This document shows positions 39,880-49,223 of a stretch of DNA of 64,000 bases, in pieces. Location of the stretch: contig NZ_KZ454936.1 in the NCBI RefSeq assembly GCF_002797315.1, positions 3,233,645 to 3,297,644 of the forward strand, given 5' to 3'. The DNA is from Bacillus sp. FJAT-44742. GTDB taxonomy: Bacteria > Bacillota > Bacilli > Bacillales > Marinococcaceae. Below the pieces are notes generated by a model. The model made no database searches and had not been told where the DNA came from. It was given only the letters and a program-made list of their open reading frames with translations. Made by a program: the position numbers and the translations under genes. Numbering within the stretch: position 1 is the stretch's first letter; every line of letters starts with the position of its first letter.

Positions 39880-41121
39880 ATGAAAGCCGTACAGTTTGAT
39901 TTAAATTTACCAAAGTATGCCTTTAGTAAAGCGGCGGGAAAAATCAACCCTTCCTTTTATGTCAACTCGCCCTTTACCTGTTTGCAGCTCAGGGAAGTGG
40001 AAGCTCCTTCCCTTCCAAAGGAAGATTGGGTGGAAGTGAAAGTGAAGTACGGAGGCATATGCGGCAGTGATTTAAATTTGATTTCCTTAAAAGACAGTCC
40101 GTCTACCTCTCCATTCATATCCTTTCCATTTACAATCGGCCATGAAATAACAGGCACTGTTTCTAAAGTCGGCAGGGACGTAAAGGATGTAGCAGTTGGG
40201 GAACGAATCGTGATTGATCCGATACTCGCATGCGAAGCACGAGGCATGGAGCCAATGTGTCATGAATGCCAGCAAGGAAACTATAATCTTTGCCACCATA
40301 TGAAAGATGGTACTATTTCTCCAGGTCTTTTAACTGGTACATGCAAGGATACAGGCGGCAGCTGGGGAGAGTATCTTGTTGCTCACCAGAGTCAGATCAT
40401 TAAGCTCCCTGATAACGTGGATGATAAAAATGGTGTGTTAGTTGAACCCTTCAGCTGTGCGTTGCATACCGTTTTGCAAAATCCGCCTAAGCCTAATGAT
40501 TCTGTACTTGTGATTGGCGCGGGTGTCATCGGCATTTGTCTTGTGGCTGCCCTGAAAGCCCTTGATTTTCAGTGTCACGTGAAAGTTCTTGTGAAATATC
40601 CTTTTCAAGAAGAGTTAGCAAAAAAATACGGTGCCGATGAGATTTTTTACTTAAGAGGGGATTACGTCAAAGACATTGCTGATTCTTTCGGTGCCGAGGT
40701 TCTCAAGCCTGTCATAGGAGAGCCCATTGTTCATGGCGGAGCAGATATCATTTACGAATGTGTCGGCAGCAAAAAGAGTCTTAACGACGCGATCCGTTTC
40801 ACCCGAAGAGGAGGAAAAATTGTTCTTCTTGGCCTGGCAAGCTTTGTTGACAACCTGGATATGACGATGATCTGGTTGAATGAACTTGAGATCAAAGGCT
40901 GTTTTTCCTATGGAACCGATGAAGTTGGTGGAGAAAGAAAACGGACGCTGCAAATTGCCGTGGATATAATGGAAGCTGGAAAGGTGGACCTTTCCCCTCT
41001 TGTTACTCATTACTTCCCCCTTGAGCATTATAAAGAAGCTTTGGGAGCAGCCTCCAATAAGAAAAAAGAAAATACGATGAAGGTGGTATTTGAACCTTCT
41101 GTTTTCCGGCTCCCTTCTTAG
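39880..41121 (+). CDS. Zinc-dependent medium-chain alcohol dehydrogenase
   Basis: The 413-residue protein is an MDR-family dehydrogenase. Catalytic zinc ligands appear in GGICGSDLN and the GHEITGTVSKVGRDV motif. The NAD fold has VLVIGAGVIGICLVAAL. The structural-zinc lobe is unusual: CEARGMEPMCHECQQGNYNLC gives C-x8-C-x2-C-x7-C where most members have C-x2-C-x2-C-x7-C, and the protein is about 60 residues longer than the usual 350. AGGTGGTG precedes the ATG. It is co-directional with the extended aldolase gene and should act on the same compound. A sorbitol/threonine/butanediol-type activity cannot be singled out. Confidence 0.88.
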   Translation: MKAVQFDLNLPKYAFSKAAGKINPSFYVNSPFTCLQLREVEAPSLPKEDWVEVKVKYGGICGSDLNLISLKDSPSTSPFISFPFTIGHEITGTVSKVGRDVKDVAVGERIVIDPILACEARGMEPMCHECQQGNYNLCHHMKDGTISPGLLTGTCKDTGGSWGEYLVAHQSQIIKLPDNVDDKNGVLVEPFSCALHTVLQNPPKPNDSVLVIGAGVIGICLVAALKALDFQCHVKVLVKYPFQEELAKKYGADEIFYLRGDYVKDIADSFGAEVLKPVIGEPIVHGGADIIYECVGSKKSLNDAIRFTRRGGKIVLLGLASFVDNLDMTMIWLNELEIKGCFSYGTDEVGGERKRTLQIAVDIMEAGKVDLSPLVTHYFPLEHYKEALGAASNKKKENTMKVVFEPSVFRLPS

Positions 41122-41292
41122 TTTCATAAGAAAGTATTAGCTGCAGTGATTAGAAAGCCCTTATGTCATGTTATTGTTACTAGGTAGTTAGACTCAGAAC
41201 GTGAGAAAATCTCTAATAAGATAATAACTTGTTTATTCTCTCTCTTGAAAAGGGAAAAGTAGACTAAACCTTTTTAAGAGAGGATGAATGTC

Positions 41293-41361
41293 ATGCTTCG
41301 TACAATCTTAATGATTATTGGTCTTATTGTAGTAATTAGTATTATTTTATCTTTCCTTTAA
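41293..41361 (+). CDS. 22-residue hydrophobic peptide with its own terminator
   Basis: An ATG at 41293 opens a frame for MLRTILMIIGLIVVISIILS plus two residues, ending TAA at 41359-41361. It has one Arg near the start and is otherwise a single membrane helix. AAGAGAGG lies nine bases upstream; an in-frame ATG at 41284 would add three residues but sits on the ribosome site. A perfect terminator follows 7 bp after the stop codon, so this is a self-contained transcription unit. It could be a small membrane modulator or a type I toxin-like peptide; no antisense RNA was identified. I do not recognise the family. Confidence 0.55.
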   Translation: MLRTILMIIGLIVVISIILSFL

Positions 41362-41368
41362 AAGACAG

Positions 41369-41402
41369 AAAAAGAACTCCTGACCGCTCAGGAGTTCTTT
41401 TT
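41369..41402 (+). terminator. Rho-independent terminator after the 22-residue peptide
   Basis: AAAAAGAACTCCTGA pairs perfectly with TCAGGAGTTCTTTTT around a CCGC loop. The flanking T-run suits the plus strand and the A-run also suits the gerC end on the minus strand. Confidence 0.93.
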
Positions 41403-41440
41403 AATTATTTCTGTATCCTATGCTGGTTCCCGTAGAAAGC

Positions 41441-42574
41441 CTACTTGAAATTCCTTGGGCCTGTTTTAAAGAGTCCAGTGTCTTTAATGGTTACATCTAC
41501 GTCGGCTGTTATATCAACAGCAGGAAACATTTCGTCTCTCCACTCTTCTTCGGACCATTCGAAAGTTCCAAGCTTTTTCTTAACATGCTTTCCAATCCCA
41601 AGACTGTCTACTCTAAGATCCTGAAGCTCCTGGGCTATTTCTTCCACCATGTTTTCAATATATACAGCAAGAGTTTGTTCCAGCTCTTTTTGCGCACCTG
41701 GTGAAAATATATCCATATCTCCCTGATATTCGTGAAGGGATCCTTTTACATCCGCTTTGTAATTTACCTTGATATGTGCGGGATCGCTGACATCCACCTT
41801 AAGGTTTCTATCACTGGTAACAGCAGTAAGTACAATGTTTTCCTGTTCTTCTCCCTCCGAACTGAGATTCACATTTATTTCTCCAATACGTACTCCGTCT
41901 CTTAAGAAAAAGAAAATATTGCTTTTTTTAGGGTTGATTTTGGAAATATATTGATCACCTTTAAAAAGAGCAGTTCCGTCCAAAATTATTTCGTTTTCTC
42001 CTACCTTGACAAGCGTGGCCACAGGATCTACTCCATCGTTTATCAAGTCTCTTGCAAAACTATATAGGTCAACAGGAGGGAGCGTAAATGACCTTGTTTC
42101 TTTTTCAATGATCCCGTCAAGATAATAGTCCGTTCGCTCATGTTCAGGGAAATCAGTCACGATTAAATCATGAGCAGTGCCCTGAGTGACGATTACTTTT
42201 ACTCTTTTACTTATTGTCGGGTCTCTAACCAGAGTATCGAGTGTCTCCCATACTCCTTCTTCCGCCAGATCAAGGCCAAAGAGAGCCACTCTCATCTGTC
42301 CTCCTACCAGCTCACGACTTGTTTGTCTGGAAAGCTGATGACGAGCATCCCTGCTGCTGGCTGCTTCCATCGTTAAGGTTTCACTTTCGGCTCCCTCAAG
42401 CTCCCCTGCTTTTGGCAATTTCATAGTTACCCGAAGTTTCTCTTCCTCTTCACCGTCGTTTATATCATAGCCAATTGTATGGATCACCCCCAGCTCTTCC
42501 AAAATTCGTTCGTCCTCACATCCTGAAGCCACCATGAGAAGGAGGAAAAACAGAAAAACAATACGGTTCTTCAT
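41441..42574 (-). CDS. Spore germination lipoprotein, GerC family
   Basis: GerC-type subunits are lipoproteins of the nutrient germination receptor in the spore inner membrane. The 377-residue protein has a signal peptide with lipobox VASGC (Cys19). The family N-terminus follows (DERILEELGVIHTIGYD), then GQMRVALFG, RDPTISKRVKVIVTQG and a C-terminal Ger(x)C domain. Its ATG overlaps the gerB-type stop in ATGA. It is the last gene of the operon. Confidence 0.94.
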   Translation of the reverse strand: MKNRIVFLFFLLLMVASGCEDERILEELGVIHTIGYDINDGEEEEKLRVTMKLPKAGELEGAESETLTMEAASSRDARHQLSRQTSRELVGGQMRVALFGLDLAEEGVWETLDTLVRDPTISKRVKVIVTQGTAHDLIVTDFPEHERTDYYLDGIIEKETRSFTLPPVDLYSFARDLINDGVDPVATLVKVGENEIILDGTALFKGDQYISKINPKKSNIFFFLRDGVRIGEINVNLSSEGEEQENIVLTAVTSDRNLKVDVSDPAHIKVNYKADVKGSLHEYQGDMDIFSPGAQKELEQTLAVYIENMVEEIAQELQDLRVDSLGIGKHVKKKLGTFEWSEEEWRDEMFPAVDITADVDVTIKDTGLFKTGPRNFK

Positions 42575-43656
42575 CCTTTTTGAACACTCCTTCCCGGCTT
42601 TTTAAAAGACAAGATAACTAATAGTAATATAGGAAGGCCAAACGAAATAACGGTAGCATGCATGGCCACGAGTGCAAGGTACTCTTGGATTTGATGAAAA
42701 GTGTCAAGCATTCTAACCGGAATGTAGGTACCGATAATGAGAAAAACGACAATCCAGGTTGGACGCTTAGGCTTGTATATTCTTTCGAGAGCTTCCTTTG
42801 CTGCCCAATAATAAAATCCGACCGTCACCACGACTTTTCCAATAAAAAAGGAAAAGATTAGAGCCTCCGCTCTCTCCACAAAGGGAAGCCGCACATAACC
42901 AATTAAGTCTAATACTGGAAACATAATCTCCACTACATACTGTGAGCCAAAGAAGCCTAATGAAACAATGGTTGTAGCCATGTAAACAAAAAGAGAAAAG
43001 AGATTCCCCAGCACCAGGGCTTGAAAAAGCCTGAACTTCTTGTACATCAGGGGAAACAGCAACAGAATCAGCTCAAAACCTAAAAACGCAGGATATACCT
43101 CCAGCATTCCTTCCACATTTGCAATATTTGAATGAAAAAGTAGTGGCTCAGTTCTTCCCCATTCAAATTCCTGCATAGGAAAAATAAGCGTGCCCAATGT
43201 CCAAATTGACAAGAAAAATATCATAGATGCAGCTTTTACCATACTGTAAGCCTTTGTATGGACGTATAGTACAACTAATAACAAAATGGTCACTTTAAAT
43301 ACCCATGGTGAGGTGGTTGGAAAGCTGATCATTTGAAAAATAAACACAAACTGGGCGTTAACGAGACACCCTAAAAAAGCCCACACAAGAACCAGGTAGA
43401 CATATATAGGGTAAGCGAGCCACATAGAAACTGATTCTAGAATCTCAAATACAGACTTTCCTTTCCCACGTTGAAAAGCCAGGGCGATCAGCCAGGCATT
43501 GGCTATGACAATCAGAAAGACAGCAAGGAGTCCAATCCAACCATTGGGACCAAGATTTTCTTCCACAAGGCGGGGCAAGCTGAACAGCACAACTCCTGAT
43601 TGAAGCATGTACGTTAGGAGGATCACATGAAAAACTTGCAGTTTTTCTCTTAGCAT
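42571..43656 (-). CDS. Spore germination permease-like protein, GerB family
   Basis: The 361-residue integral membrane protein has about ten hydrophobic helices and the family start LLTYMLQSGVVLFSLPRLV. GerB subunits belong to the amino acid/polyamine transporter superfamily and bind the germinant in receptors of the GerA type. It sits between the GerA- and GerC-type genes, and its stop overlaps the next gene by 4 bp. Confidence 0.93.
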   Translation of the reverse strand: MLREKLQVFHVILLTYMLQSGVVLFSLPRLVEENLGPNGWIGLLAVFLIVIANAWLIALAFQRGKGKSVFEILESVSMWLAYPIYVYLVLVWAFLGCLVNAQFVFIFQMISFPTTSPWVFKVTILLLVVLYVHTKAYSMVKAASMIFFLSIWTLGTLIFPMQEFEWGRTEPLLFHSNIANVEGMLEVYPAFLGFELILLLFPLMYKKFRLFQALVLGNLFSLFVYMATTIVSLGFFGSQYVVEIMFPVLDLIGYVRLPFVERAEALIFSFFIGKVVVTVGFYYWAAKEALERIYKPKRPTWIVVFLIIGTYIPVRMLDTFHQIQEYLALVAMHATVISFGLPILLLVILSFKKPGRSVQKG

Positions 43657-43678
43657 AGCTTATACCTCGTTTGCTGAC

Positions 43679-45103
43679 TTATTTAATATATTTCTCTCTC
43701 GTTCCCTTTGGGCGAGCCCAATACGGACCTCGAATAAAGGTAAAAAGCATATCTCTGAGGACTAATGGAGTTAAAGGAACCATATACGACGTTCTAACAT
43801 TCTGTAAGCTTGCCAGGTGAATAATAATGAAAACCAGACCGACTACGAGGCCGAAGTGCCCTAAGAAGCCTGCAAGAATTATTAACCCAAAACGAATAAC
43901 CCTGATTGCTGTGCTCATTAAGTAACTTGGTATCACAAAGGAAGCAATCGCAGAAATCGCCACCGTCACAAGGAGGATACCGCTCGCAATGCCTGCCTGC
44001 ACAGCAGCCTGTCCGATGACAATTCCTCCCACAATCCCAATTGTCTGTCCGATTTTTGTAGGAAGACGGGCCCCTGCTTCTCTTAGCAGCTCAATGGTAA
44101 ACTCCATCATCAGCGCTTCAACGAGGGGAGGAAAAGGAACCTGTGCTCTTGAGGAGGCAATCTGTAAAAGCAGATCTTCCGGGATAAGCTCGTAGTGATA
44201 AGTAATCACAGCAACATAAAAGGCAGTAAACGTCAGTGTAATCAAAAACGCCACTAAACGAAGAAGCCTGGTTGCTGAACTTAATATCCAGCGCTGATAA
44301 AAGTCATCAGGGGAGGCAAAAAACTCAAAGAAACTAGTAGGTGTCATCAATGCAGACGGACTGCCATCAACCATGGCTGCTACTTTTCCATCAACGAGCT
44401 TGGAAGAAATCAGATCTGGTCGCTCTGTCGTCATAAACTGGGGAAACAAGGAGTTTGGGTGATCATCTATATATTGAGCCAACATTGTACTTTCAAAAAC
44501 GGAATCCATTTGCACGCTGGTAATTCTTTTTTTCATTTCCTCTACTGTTTCCTCTTCGGCTCTTCCTTCCATGTAAAGAAGGGCCACATCTGTCTTTGTG
44601 ACTGCTCCTACCTCAAAAAATTCGATCTTCAAATCAAACGATTTAATTCTTCTTCTAATAAGAGAAAGGTTTGTCCCTAAGGTCTCTACAAAGGCGTCAT
44701 GAGGACCGGAAACGACTGTCTCCGTTTCACTTGATTGTACGGTGCGGCTTTCAGGCCCGTATACATCTATTAAAAAGGTTTGATTTTTCCAGAACACTGC
44801 TGCCTCTCCACTAAGGATGCCATCGACCACTTCAGCAGTCTTTTTCCCAACAGCTGATTGTTCTTCAATAAACAGCTCATTGATGTCTGCTTCTTTCTTT
44901 TCCCGGAGAGGGCCAAGAAGGTTTCTCTCAAGCTTGTCTTCTTCTACAAGGTGATTGAAATAAAGAACAGTAGTATCAGCATCTGGAGTCTTTCGTTCAA
45001 TCAAGTCGTCACATCGTTCGAAGTGACGAAGCACTTCTTTTAAAGATGGAGAGCTGTTCTCTTGTTCCTGAGTAGATTTTGGATGTAGTAGTGACCGCTT
45101 CAC
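43679..45103 (-). CDS. Spore germination protein, GerA family
   Basis: The 474-residue protein has a soluble N-terminal half with VDGILSGEAAVFW. The membrane domain carries the family motif (PFPPLVEALMMEFTIELLREAGARLP in two parts), GIVGGIVIGQAAVQAGIAS and four to five helices. GerA subunits form the oligomeric ion channel of the germinant receptor. The start is a GTG at 45103, nine bases after GGAGG. A sigma-G-like promoter lies upstream. Which nutrient is sensed is not predictable. Confidence 0.95.
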   Translation of the reverse strand: MKRSLLHPKSTQEQENSSPSLKEVLRHFERCDDLIERKTPDADTTVLYFNHLVEEDKLERNLLGPLREKKEADINELFIEEQSAVGKKTAEVVDGILSGEAAVFWKNQTFLIDVYGPESRTVQSSETETVVSGPHDAFVETLGTNLSLIRRRIKSFDLKIEFFEVGAVTKTDVALLYMEGRAEEETVEEMKKRITSVQMDSVFESTMLAQYIDDHPNSLFPQFMTTERPDLISSKLVDGKVAAMVDGSPSALMTPTSFFEFFASPDDFYQRWILSSATRLLRLVAFLITLTFTAFYVAVITYHYELIPEDLLLQIASSRAQVPFPPLVEALMMEFTIELLREAGARLPTKIGQTIGIVGGIVIGQAAVQAGIASGILLVTVAISAIASFVIPSYLMSTAIRVIRFGLIILAGFLGHFGLVVGLVFIIIHLASLQNVRTSYMVPLTPLVLRDMLFTFIRGPYWARPKGTREKYIK

Positions 45104-45136
45104 ATCTCTTCACCTCCAAACCCTGATCCTTCTTCT

Positions 45137-45165
45137 CATTATGCTCCACTCTTTCATATTCATTC
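45137..45165 (-). promoter_or_regulatory. Candidate sigma-G promoter of the ger operon
   Basis: On the minus strand GAATG (45165-45161), 17 bp, CATAATG (45143-45137). This fits the sigma-G pattern GHATR-N18-CATNHTA, with spacing one short and the last base off. Germination receptor operons are typical sigma-G members. Confidence 0.6.
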
Positions 45166-45230
45166 GTTACCAAGAAGAAACATGTCGACGAAGGAAAGAA
45201 TGATTTCCAAAGTACTGCCTGTTTTGCTGC

Positions 45231-45269
45231 AAAATAAAAACAGCTTCCTTTCTGGTTGAAAAGAAGCTG
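45231..45269 (-). terminator. Terminator of the alpha/beta hydrolase gene
   Basis: CAGCTTCCTTTC (45241-45252) pairs with GAAAAGAAGCTG (45258-45269) on the minus strand with one G-U pair, followed by UUUUUAUUUU. Confidence 0.9.
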
Positions 45270-45296
45270 CTTGAAGACGAGTTTACAAATAAATCT

Positions 45297-46085
45297 TCAG
45301 GTAATAGAACTCAAATGATGCTGTGCAACAAAGCTTCGGATAATTCCATGAAGCTCTTTCGGCTTTTTCGTTGGAATCTGATGAGCAATGTCCTGAATAT
45401 GAATCAGTTGAATGTTTCTCACGTACTTGTAAAACACATACTGATAGTAGTGGATATAATAATCGTTGGCTCCATAGATGGCAGCGACAGGGCACTTTAT
45501 CTTGGGAAGCTGCTCGGTACACTGGTAATACAAGCTATTGGCATAAAGGTTTTTTAACAGAACCGGATTGCTTGCTTTGGCTGTTTTCTCAATAAAGCGT
45601 TGATGTTTTTTGTTCCCTGTGTGAGAGACAGCAAGCCATTTGGCCAGCATCCCTCTAAGATCCTTTTTCATTCCCCATATTCCAATTTTAATCTGCTTAT
45701 CAAGAATGTTCGTGCTGACTTCAGGATATCCGCTAATAAGAATCAAGCCGGCTGTTCGATCCGGGTAAGATATCGCAAACTCCAAAGCCGGGTTTGCTCC
45801 GCTTGAATAGCCGCATGGAATGATCTGGTTCACTCCCAGGTGGTCCGCAAGTGCTGCCATGTCCTCTGCCCACTCAGCAATCAAAAGATCATTCTTACCT
45901 CCGTCTCCGCTCTTTCCATGACCCCGGGCATCAAAAGTAATGACCTGAAATTGATCACTCAGCTCCTCCCGCTGGGTATAAAAAGCTGCTGCTCCCATCG
46001 CAGGCGGATGAAGAAACATGAGAGGGGGGCCGCTCCCGGTGCTTTCATAGTATAGATGTGCTCCATTCGAATGAAAATACGGCAT
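45297..46085 (-). CDS. Alpha/beta-fold hydrolase
   Basis: The 262-residue protein has the alpha/beta hydrolase plan: oxyanion-forming FLHPPAMG, the TFDARGHGKSG strand-loop, the nucleophile elbow GYSSGAN, a VAAIYGANDYY strand carrying the likely acid residue, and a late His in DIAHQIPTKKP. No signal peptide is present, so it should be cytosolic. The family covers esterases, peptidases and lyases, and the substrate cannot be told. It is a single gene with its own terminator. Confidence 0.88.
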   Translation of the reverse strand: MPYFHSNGAHLYYESTGSGPPLMFLHPPAMGAAAFYTQREELSDQFQVITFDARGHGKSGDGGKNDLLIAEWAEDMAALADHLGVNQIIPCGYSSGANPALEFAISYPDRTAGLILISGYPEVSTNILDKQIKIGIWGMKKDLRGMLAKWLAVSHTGNKKHQRFIEKTAKASNPVLLKNLYANSLYYQCTEQLPKIKCPVAAIYGANDYYIHYYQYVFYKYVRNIQLIHIQDIAHQIPTKKPKELHGIIRSFVAQHHLSSIT

Positions 46086-46105
46086 CGTCTATTTCACCTC
46101 TGCTT

Positions 46106-46282
46106 TTATGATCCCCCATTAAAAAGAGGGAGAATCCACTGAAAGATCTTATACCCCAGAAAAATTCCTACGATACCCATAATTCCGGCAAAAGCAGGAG
46201 GTGCAGGTATGGGCAGGCGAAGGAGCGCAAATAAAAAACCCACTACCGCTCCTGTAAGTAAGGCATAAATAACCTCTTGCAT
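46106..46282 (-). CDS. Small membrane protein with XapX-type domain
   Basis: From the ATG at 46282 the 58-residue product has two membrane helices separated by a LRLPIPAPPAFAG turn, which is typical of the XapX/DUF1427 family of unknown function. AAGGAT lies ten bases upstream; an earlier GTG at 46291 is too near that site. It precedes the hydrolase gene by 20 bp on the same strand and may be co-transcribed. Confidence 0.75.
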   Translation of the reverse strand: MQEVIYALLTGAVVGFLFALLRLPIPAPPAFAGIMGIVGIFLGYKIFQWILPLFNGGS

Positions 46283-46417
46283 CTCAATCACATCCTTGTT
46301 ACTATGGTTTACTCTAAAGGATTTACTATCCTGATAAATTTTTATTCTAAGGAGTTAGTTTAAACTTCACGTAAACGTGAAATAACAAAGCTAACGAACT
46401 TATTAGCAGGTGATACT

Positions 46418-46603
46418 ATGGCAGAAGAAAAGCCTAAACTATTTGAGACCGGTCAAACAGTCTACTATGATGGCGAAGAAATGAAAGTCATTGCTGAATA
46501 CGACCGGACAATTGTGGCTGAATTCATTGATTTTCCTCTTGTTGGAAAAGAAGAGGAGTTTCCTTATAACAGGATCGTCCTCTTAAAAAATGAAGTCAGT
46601 TAA
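46418..46603 (+). CDS. Small acidic hypothetical protein
   Basis: The 61-residue protein (MAEEKPKLFETGQTVYYDGE at its start) has no signal or membrane segment. It reads as a short beta-rich domain: TGQTVYYDGEEMKVIAEYD, then IVAEFIDFPLVG and NRIVLLKN. AGGTGATACT precedes the ATG and a strong terminator follows, so it is very likely real. I do not recognise its family. Confidence 0.75.
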   Translation: MAEEKPKLFETGQTVYYDGEEMKVIAEYDRTIVAEFIDFPLVGKEEEFPYNRIVLLKNEVS

Positions 46604-46613
46604 CACCCATGGG

Positions 46614-46646
46614 AAAGGGAGCCTCAGCCTGAGGCTCCCTTTTGTT
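46614..46646. terminator. Terminator shared by the small acidic gene and argS
   Basis: AAAGGGAGCCTCAG (46614-46627) pairs with CTGAGGCTCCCTTT around a very small loop; TTTTGTTATAT follows on the plus strand. Confidence 0.9.
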
Positions 46647-46686
46647 ATATTCCCCGCTTTCCTTATTAAAAACCTTGCTGCGTTTA

Positions 46687-48357
46687 TTACATTTTTTCAG
46701 GCGCAGACACGCCGATAAGCTTCATTCCATTTTGAAGCGTGGTCTGGACAGCTTTTGCCAGAACCAGGCGTGCTTTGGTCTGCTCAGGGTTCTCTGCATC
46801 AATCACCCGTTCTGCGTTGTAAAAGCTGTGGAAGGCAGAAGAGAGCTCATGAAGGTAGTTTGTGATCCGGTGGGGGGCATATTTATCGGCTGACCATGCA
46901 ATCACTTCCGGAAACTCACCTATCTTCTTAAGAAGATCAAATTCTTTTTCTGTGTTAACGGGAGCAAGGTCAGCTTCTAGATCAAGACTGATTCCTTTTT
47001 CCTCAGCCTGGCGGAAAATACTGCATAGTCTCGCATGGGCATACTGAACGTAATACACGGGGTTTTCGTTTGAGCTGGATACAGCGAGATCCATGTCAAA
47101 ATCAAGATGGCTGTCTGCACTTCTCATAGCAAAGAAATACCTGGTCGCATCAATGCCGACTTCCTCCATAAGATCTCGTAACGTAACAGCTTTTCCTGTC
47201 CGCTTGCTCATTTTTACCTTTTCACCGTTTTGGTAAAGGCTGACCATTTGTATAATCTGCACTTCAAGCTGCTCTTTATCATAACCCAGCGCCTGTACTG
47301 CAGCACGCATTCTTGGTATGTAGCCATGATGGTCTGCACCCCAGATGTTAATAACTTTCTCAAAGCCCCGCTCATACTTATCACGGTGATACGCAATGTC
47401 GGGCATTAAGTACGTGTATGTTCCATCGCTTTTTACCAGCACACGGTCCTTGTCATCTCCGTACTCCGTGGATTTAAACCACACAGCACCCTCTTCTTCA
47501 AAGGTTTCTCCTTTGGATTTCAAAAGCTCCAGCGTGTCCTCTACATTGCCATTTTCGTAAAGAGAGGTTTCGGAGTACCACACATCAAATTCAACACCAA
47601 AGTCGGCTAAATCTTTCTTTAGCTTGTCTATTTCTCTCTTAAGACCATACGCACGGAAAAAAGAAAGCTGGTCTTCCTCAGAGAGATCCTTTAGCTTCTC
47701 GCCGTGCTCTTCGGCAAGCTCCCGGCCAAAGCCTTCAATGTCAGCGCCCCGGTACCCGTCTTCAGGCATATCCACGTCTTCCCCAATCGCCTGCAAATAA
47801 CGAGCCTGCACAGAAAGAGCGAGGTTTTGAATCTGATTTCCCGCATCATTAATATAATATTCACGTGTCACTTCATAACCCGCTTTATCAAGGATATTAC
47901 ACAGCGTATCTCCAACAGCTGCACCACGGGCATGTCCTAAGTGAAGGTTCCCGGTAGGATTAGCAGAGACAAACTCGACCTGTACCTTTTTGTTTTTTCC
48001 GCTGTTTGTTTGGCCGTACTCTTTACCGGCTTGAATAACAGTTGGTATTAGATCTCTTAAATAGCCGTTATCTAAAAAGAAGTTAATAAACCCAGGACCG
48101 GCAATGTCTACCTTCTCAATAGAGGCCTTTTCTTTATCAAGCTGTGCCGTTAATTCCTCTGCAATTTGACGGGGAGCTTTTTTGGCAATGCGGGCCAGCT
48201 GCATTGCCATGTTTGTTGCAAAGTCCCCATGTTCTTTTTCTTTAGGTGTTTCTAAAATAACTTCAGGGATCTCACCACTACTGGCGAGCCCTGCTTTTTC
48301 AACGGCTGCTATGATTTCTTCTTTGAGCCGCTCCTTCATTTGCTCTGCTATGTTCAT
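46687..48357 (-). CDS. argS: Arginyl-tRNA synthetase
   Basis: A class I synthetase of 556 residues. It has the N-terminal Add-1 domain, the HIGH-type [16 protein letters not shown], and the KMSKS-type [10 protein letters not shown]. The DALR anticodon-binding domain ends in a conserved [19 protein letters not shown] lies before the ATG at 48357. Two bases separate it from ywiB, so the two genes are co-transcribed, as in B. subtilis. Confidence 0.97.
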   Translation of the reverse strand: MNIAEQMKERLKEEIIAAVEKAGLASSGEIPEVILETPKEKEHGDFATNMAMQLARIAKKAPRQIAEELTAQLDKEKASIEKVDIAGPGFINFFLDNGYLRDLIPTVIQAGKEYGQTNSGKNKKVQVEFVSANPTGNLHLGHARGAAVGDTLCNILDKAGYEVTREYYINDAGNQIQNLALSVQARYLQAIGEDVDMPEDGYRGADIEGFGRELAEEHGEKLKDLSEEDQLSFFRAYGLKREIDKLKKDLADFGVEFDVWYSETSLYENGNVEDTLELLKSKGETFEEEGAVWFKSTEYGDDKDRVLVKSDGTYTYLMPDIAYHRDKYERGFEKVINIWGADHHGYIPRMRAAVQALGYDKEQLEVQIIQMVSLYQNGEKVKMSKRTGKAVTLRDLMEEVGIDATRYFFAMRSADSHLDFDMDLAVSSSNENPVYYVQYAHARLCSIFRQAEEKGISLDLEADLAPVNTEKEFDLLKKIGEFPEVIAWSADKYAPHRITNYLHELSSAFHSFYNAERVIDAENPEQTKARLVLAKAVQTTLQNGMKLIGVSAPEKM

Positions 48358-48359
48358 TC

Positions 48360-48797
48360 TTACGTCTCCTCCTCAATCGAAATCTTCACATCATATCTTC
48401 CCGCTGCTGACCCTTGCAGTGTCAGATCGTATCCAAACGAAATATCTCCCTTGTTTCCATCGTCAGACCAATGGATGGATACTTGATCCGTATTCGCTTC
48501 TGTCGCAAGTTTGCCAAAAGGGGTTTCATAGCTTCCGGAGGTCACTTCTCCAAGAAAGAAAGGCTGTCTCATGGAAACAGCTCCTTTACGAATGACCGTG
48601 ATCTGCTCGTCTCCAACCTTTAACAGCGTATTCACTTCACCGATATCCTTGAGGGTTTCCGTAAAGGTCACATAAATAAAATCATTTTTACGGTACAGTT
48701 CTCCTGCAGCCTCTAAATTTATTTGATCCTTTTGCCCTTCTTGGCTTATATTTGTTGTCATTTCTACATAAATCGGTGTTTTTGCATTAATAGGCAT
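48360..48797 (-). CDS. ywiB: DUF1934 family beta-barrel protein (YwiB)
   Basis: The 145-residue protein begins [20 protein letters not shown] and resembles B. subtilis YwiB, a calycin-like beta-barrel of unknown function always found before argS. Alternating strand patterns ([29 protein letters not shown]) and a final [20 protein letters not shown] fit the family. The ATG at 48797 follows AAAGGTGAG; the longer open frame to 48863 adds a basic segment with no homology. Confidence 0.9.
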   Translation of the reverse strand: MPINAKTPIYVEMTTNISQEGQKDQINLEAAGELYRKNDFIYVTFTETLKDIGEVNTLLKVGDEQITVIRKGAVSMRQPFFLGEVTSGSYETPFGKLATEANTDQVSIHWSDDGNKGDISFGYDLTLQGSAAGRYDVKISIEEET

Positions 48798-49182
48798 GTT
48801 TTTTCTCACCTTTCTTTTTAAAAGTGTAGCGATTCCCACCTTGTCATGCAAGGGGAGCCTCACTCCTTTTTATAACTTCCTTTAAGGAGCGCCATTTTCT
48901 GTCGGCCTCTTCTTCCTCAAATGCGTGAAATAAAAAAACGTTTGTACACTCTATGTTAGAAAAGGACAACCTATGTATGGCATGGCATAAATAACTATGT
49001 TCGTCTTCTTTATGGGAAGATCCTTTTAGAAAGGTGATGGTAACGACTATGATACCATATGTCTGACTAATACACAGTATCAACCTTTTATCACCGGAGA
49101 GCAGCCATATGCCTGTTATTAAGGGAGGATACGCTATCCTATCATCCTCTGAAAGGGGAGTTTTATCCTGCAGGCTCCATGT
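48798..49182. other. Gap upstream of ywiB without a supported gene
   Basis: About 385 bp. A 133-codon minus-strand frame covers most of it but begins inside eutC and passes through the eutC terminator, and has no ribosome site. The ywiB-argS promoter should lie here but was not pinned down. Confidence 0.5.
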
Positions 49183-49216
49183 AAAAAGCGGGAGCCTTGA
49201 TGGCTGTCCCGCTTTT
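49183..49216 (-). terminator. Terminator of the doeA-eutC operon
   Basis: AAAAGCGGGAGCC (49184-49196) pairs with GGC-TCCCGCTTTT (49202-49216, two-base bulge) around a TTGAT loop, with a U-rich minus-strand tail, 7 bp past the eutC stop codon. Confidence 0.88.
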
Positions 49217-49223
49217 GTATCCT

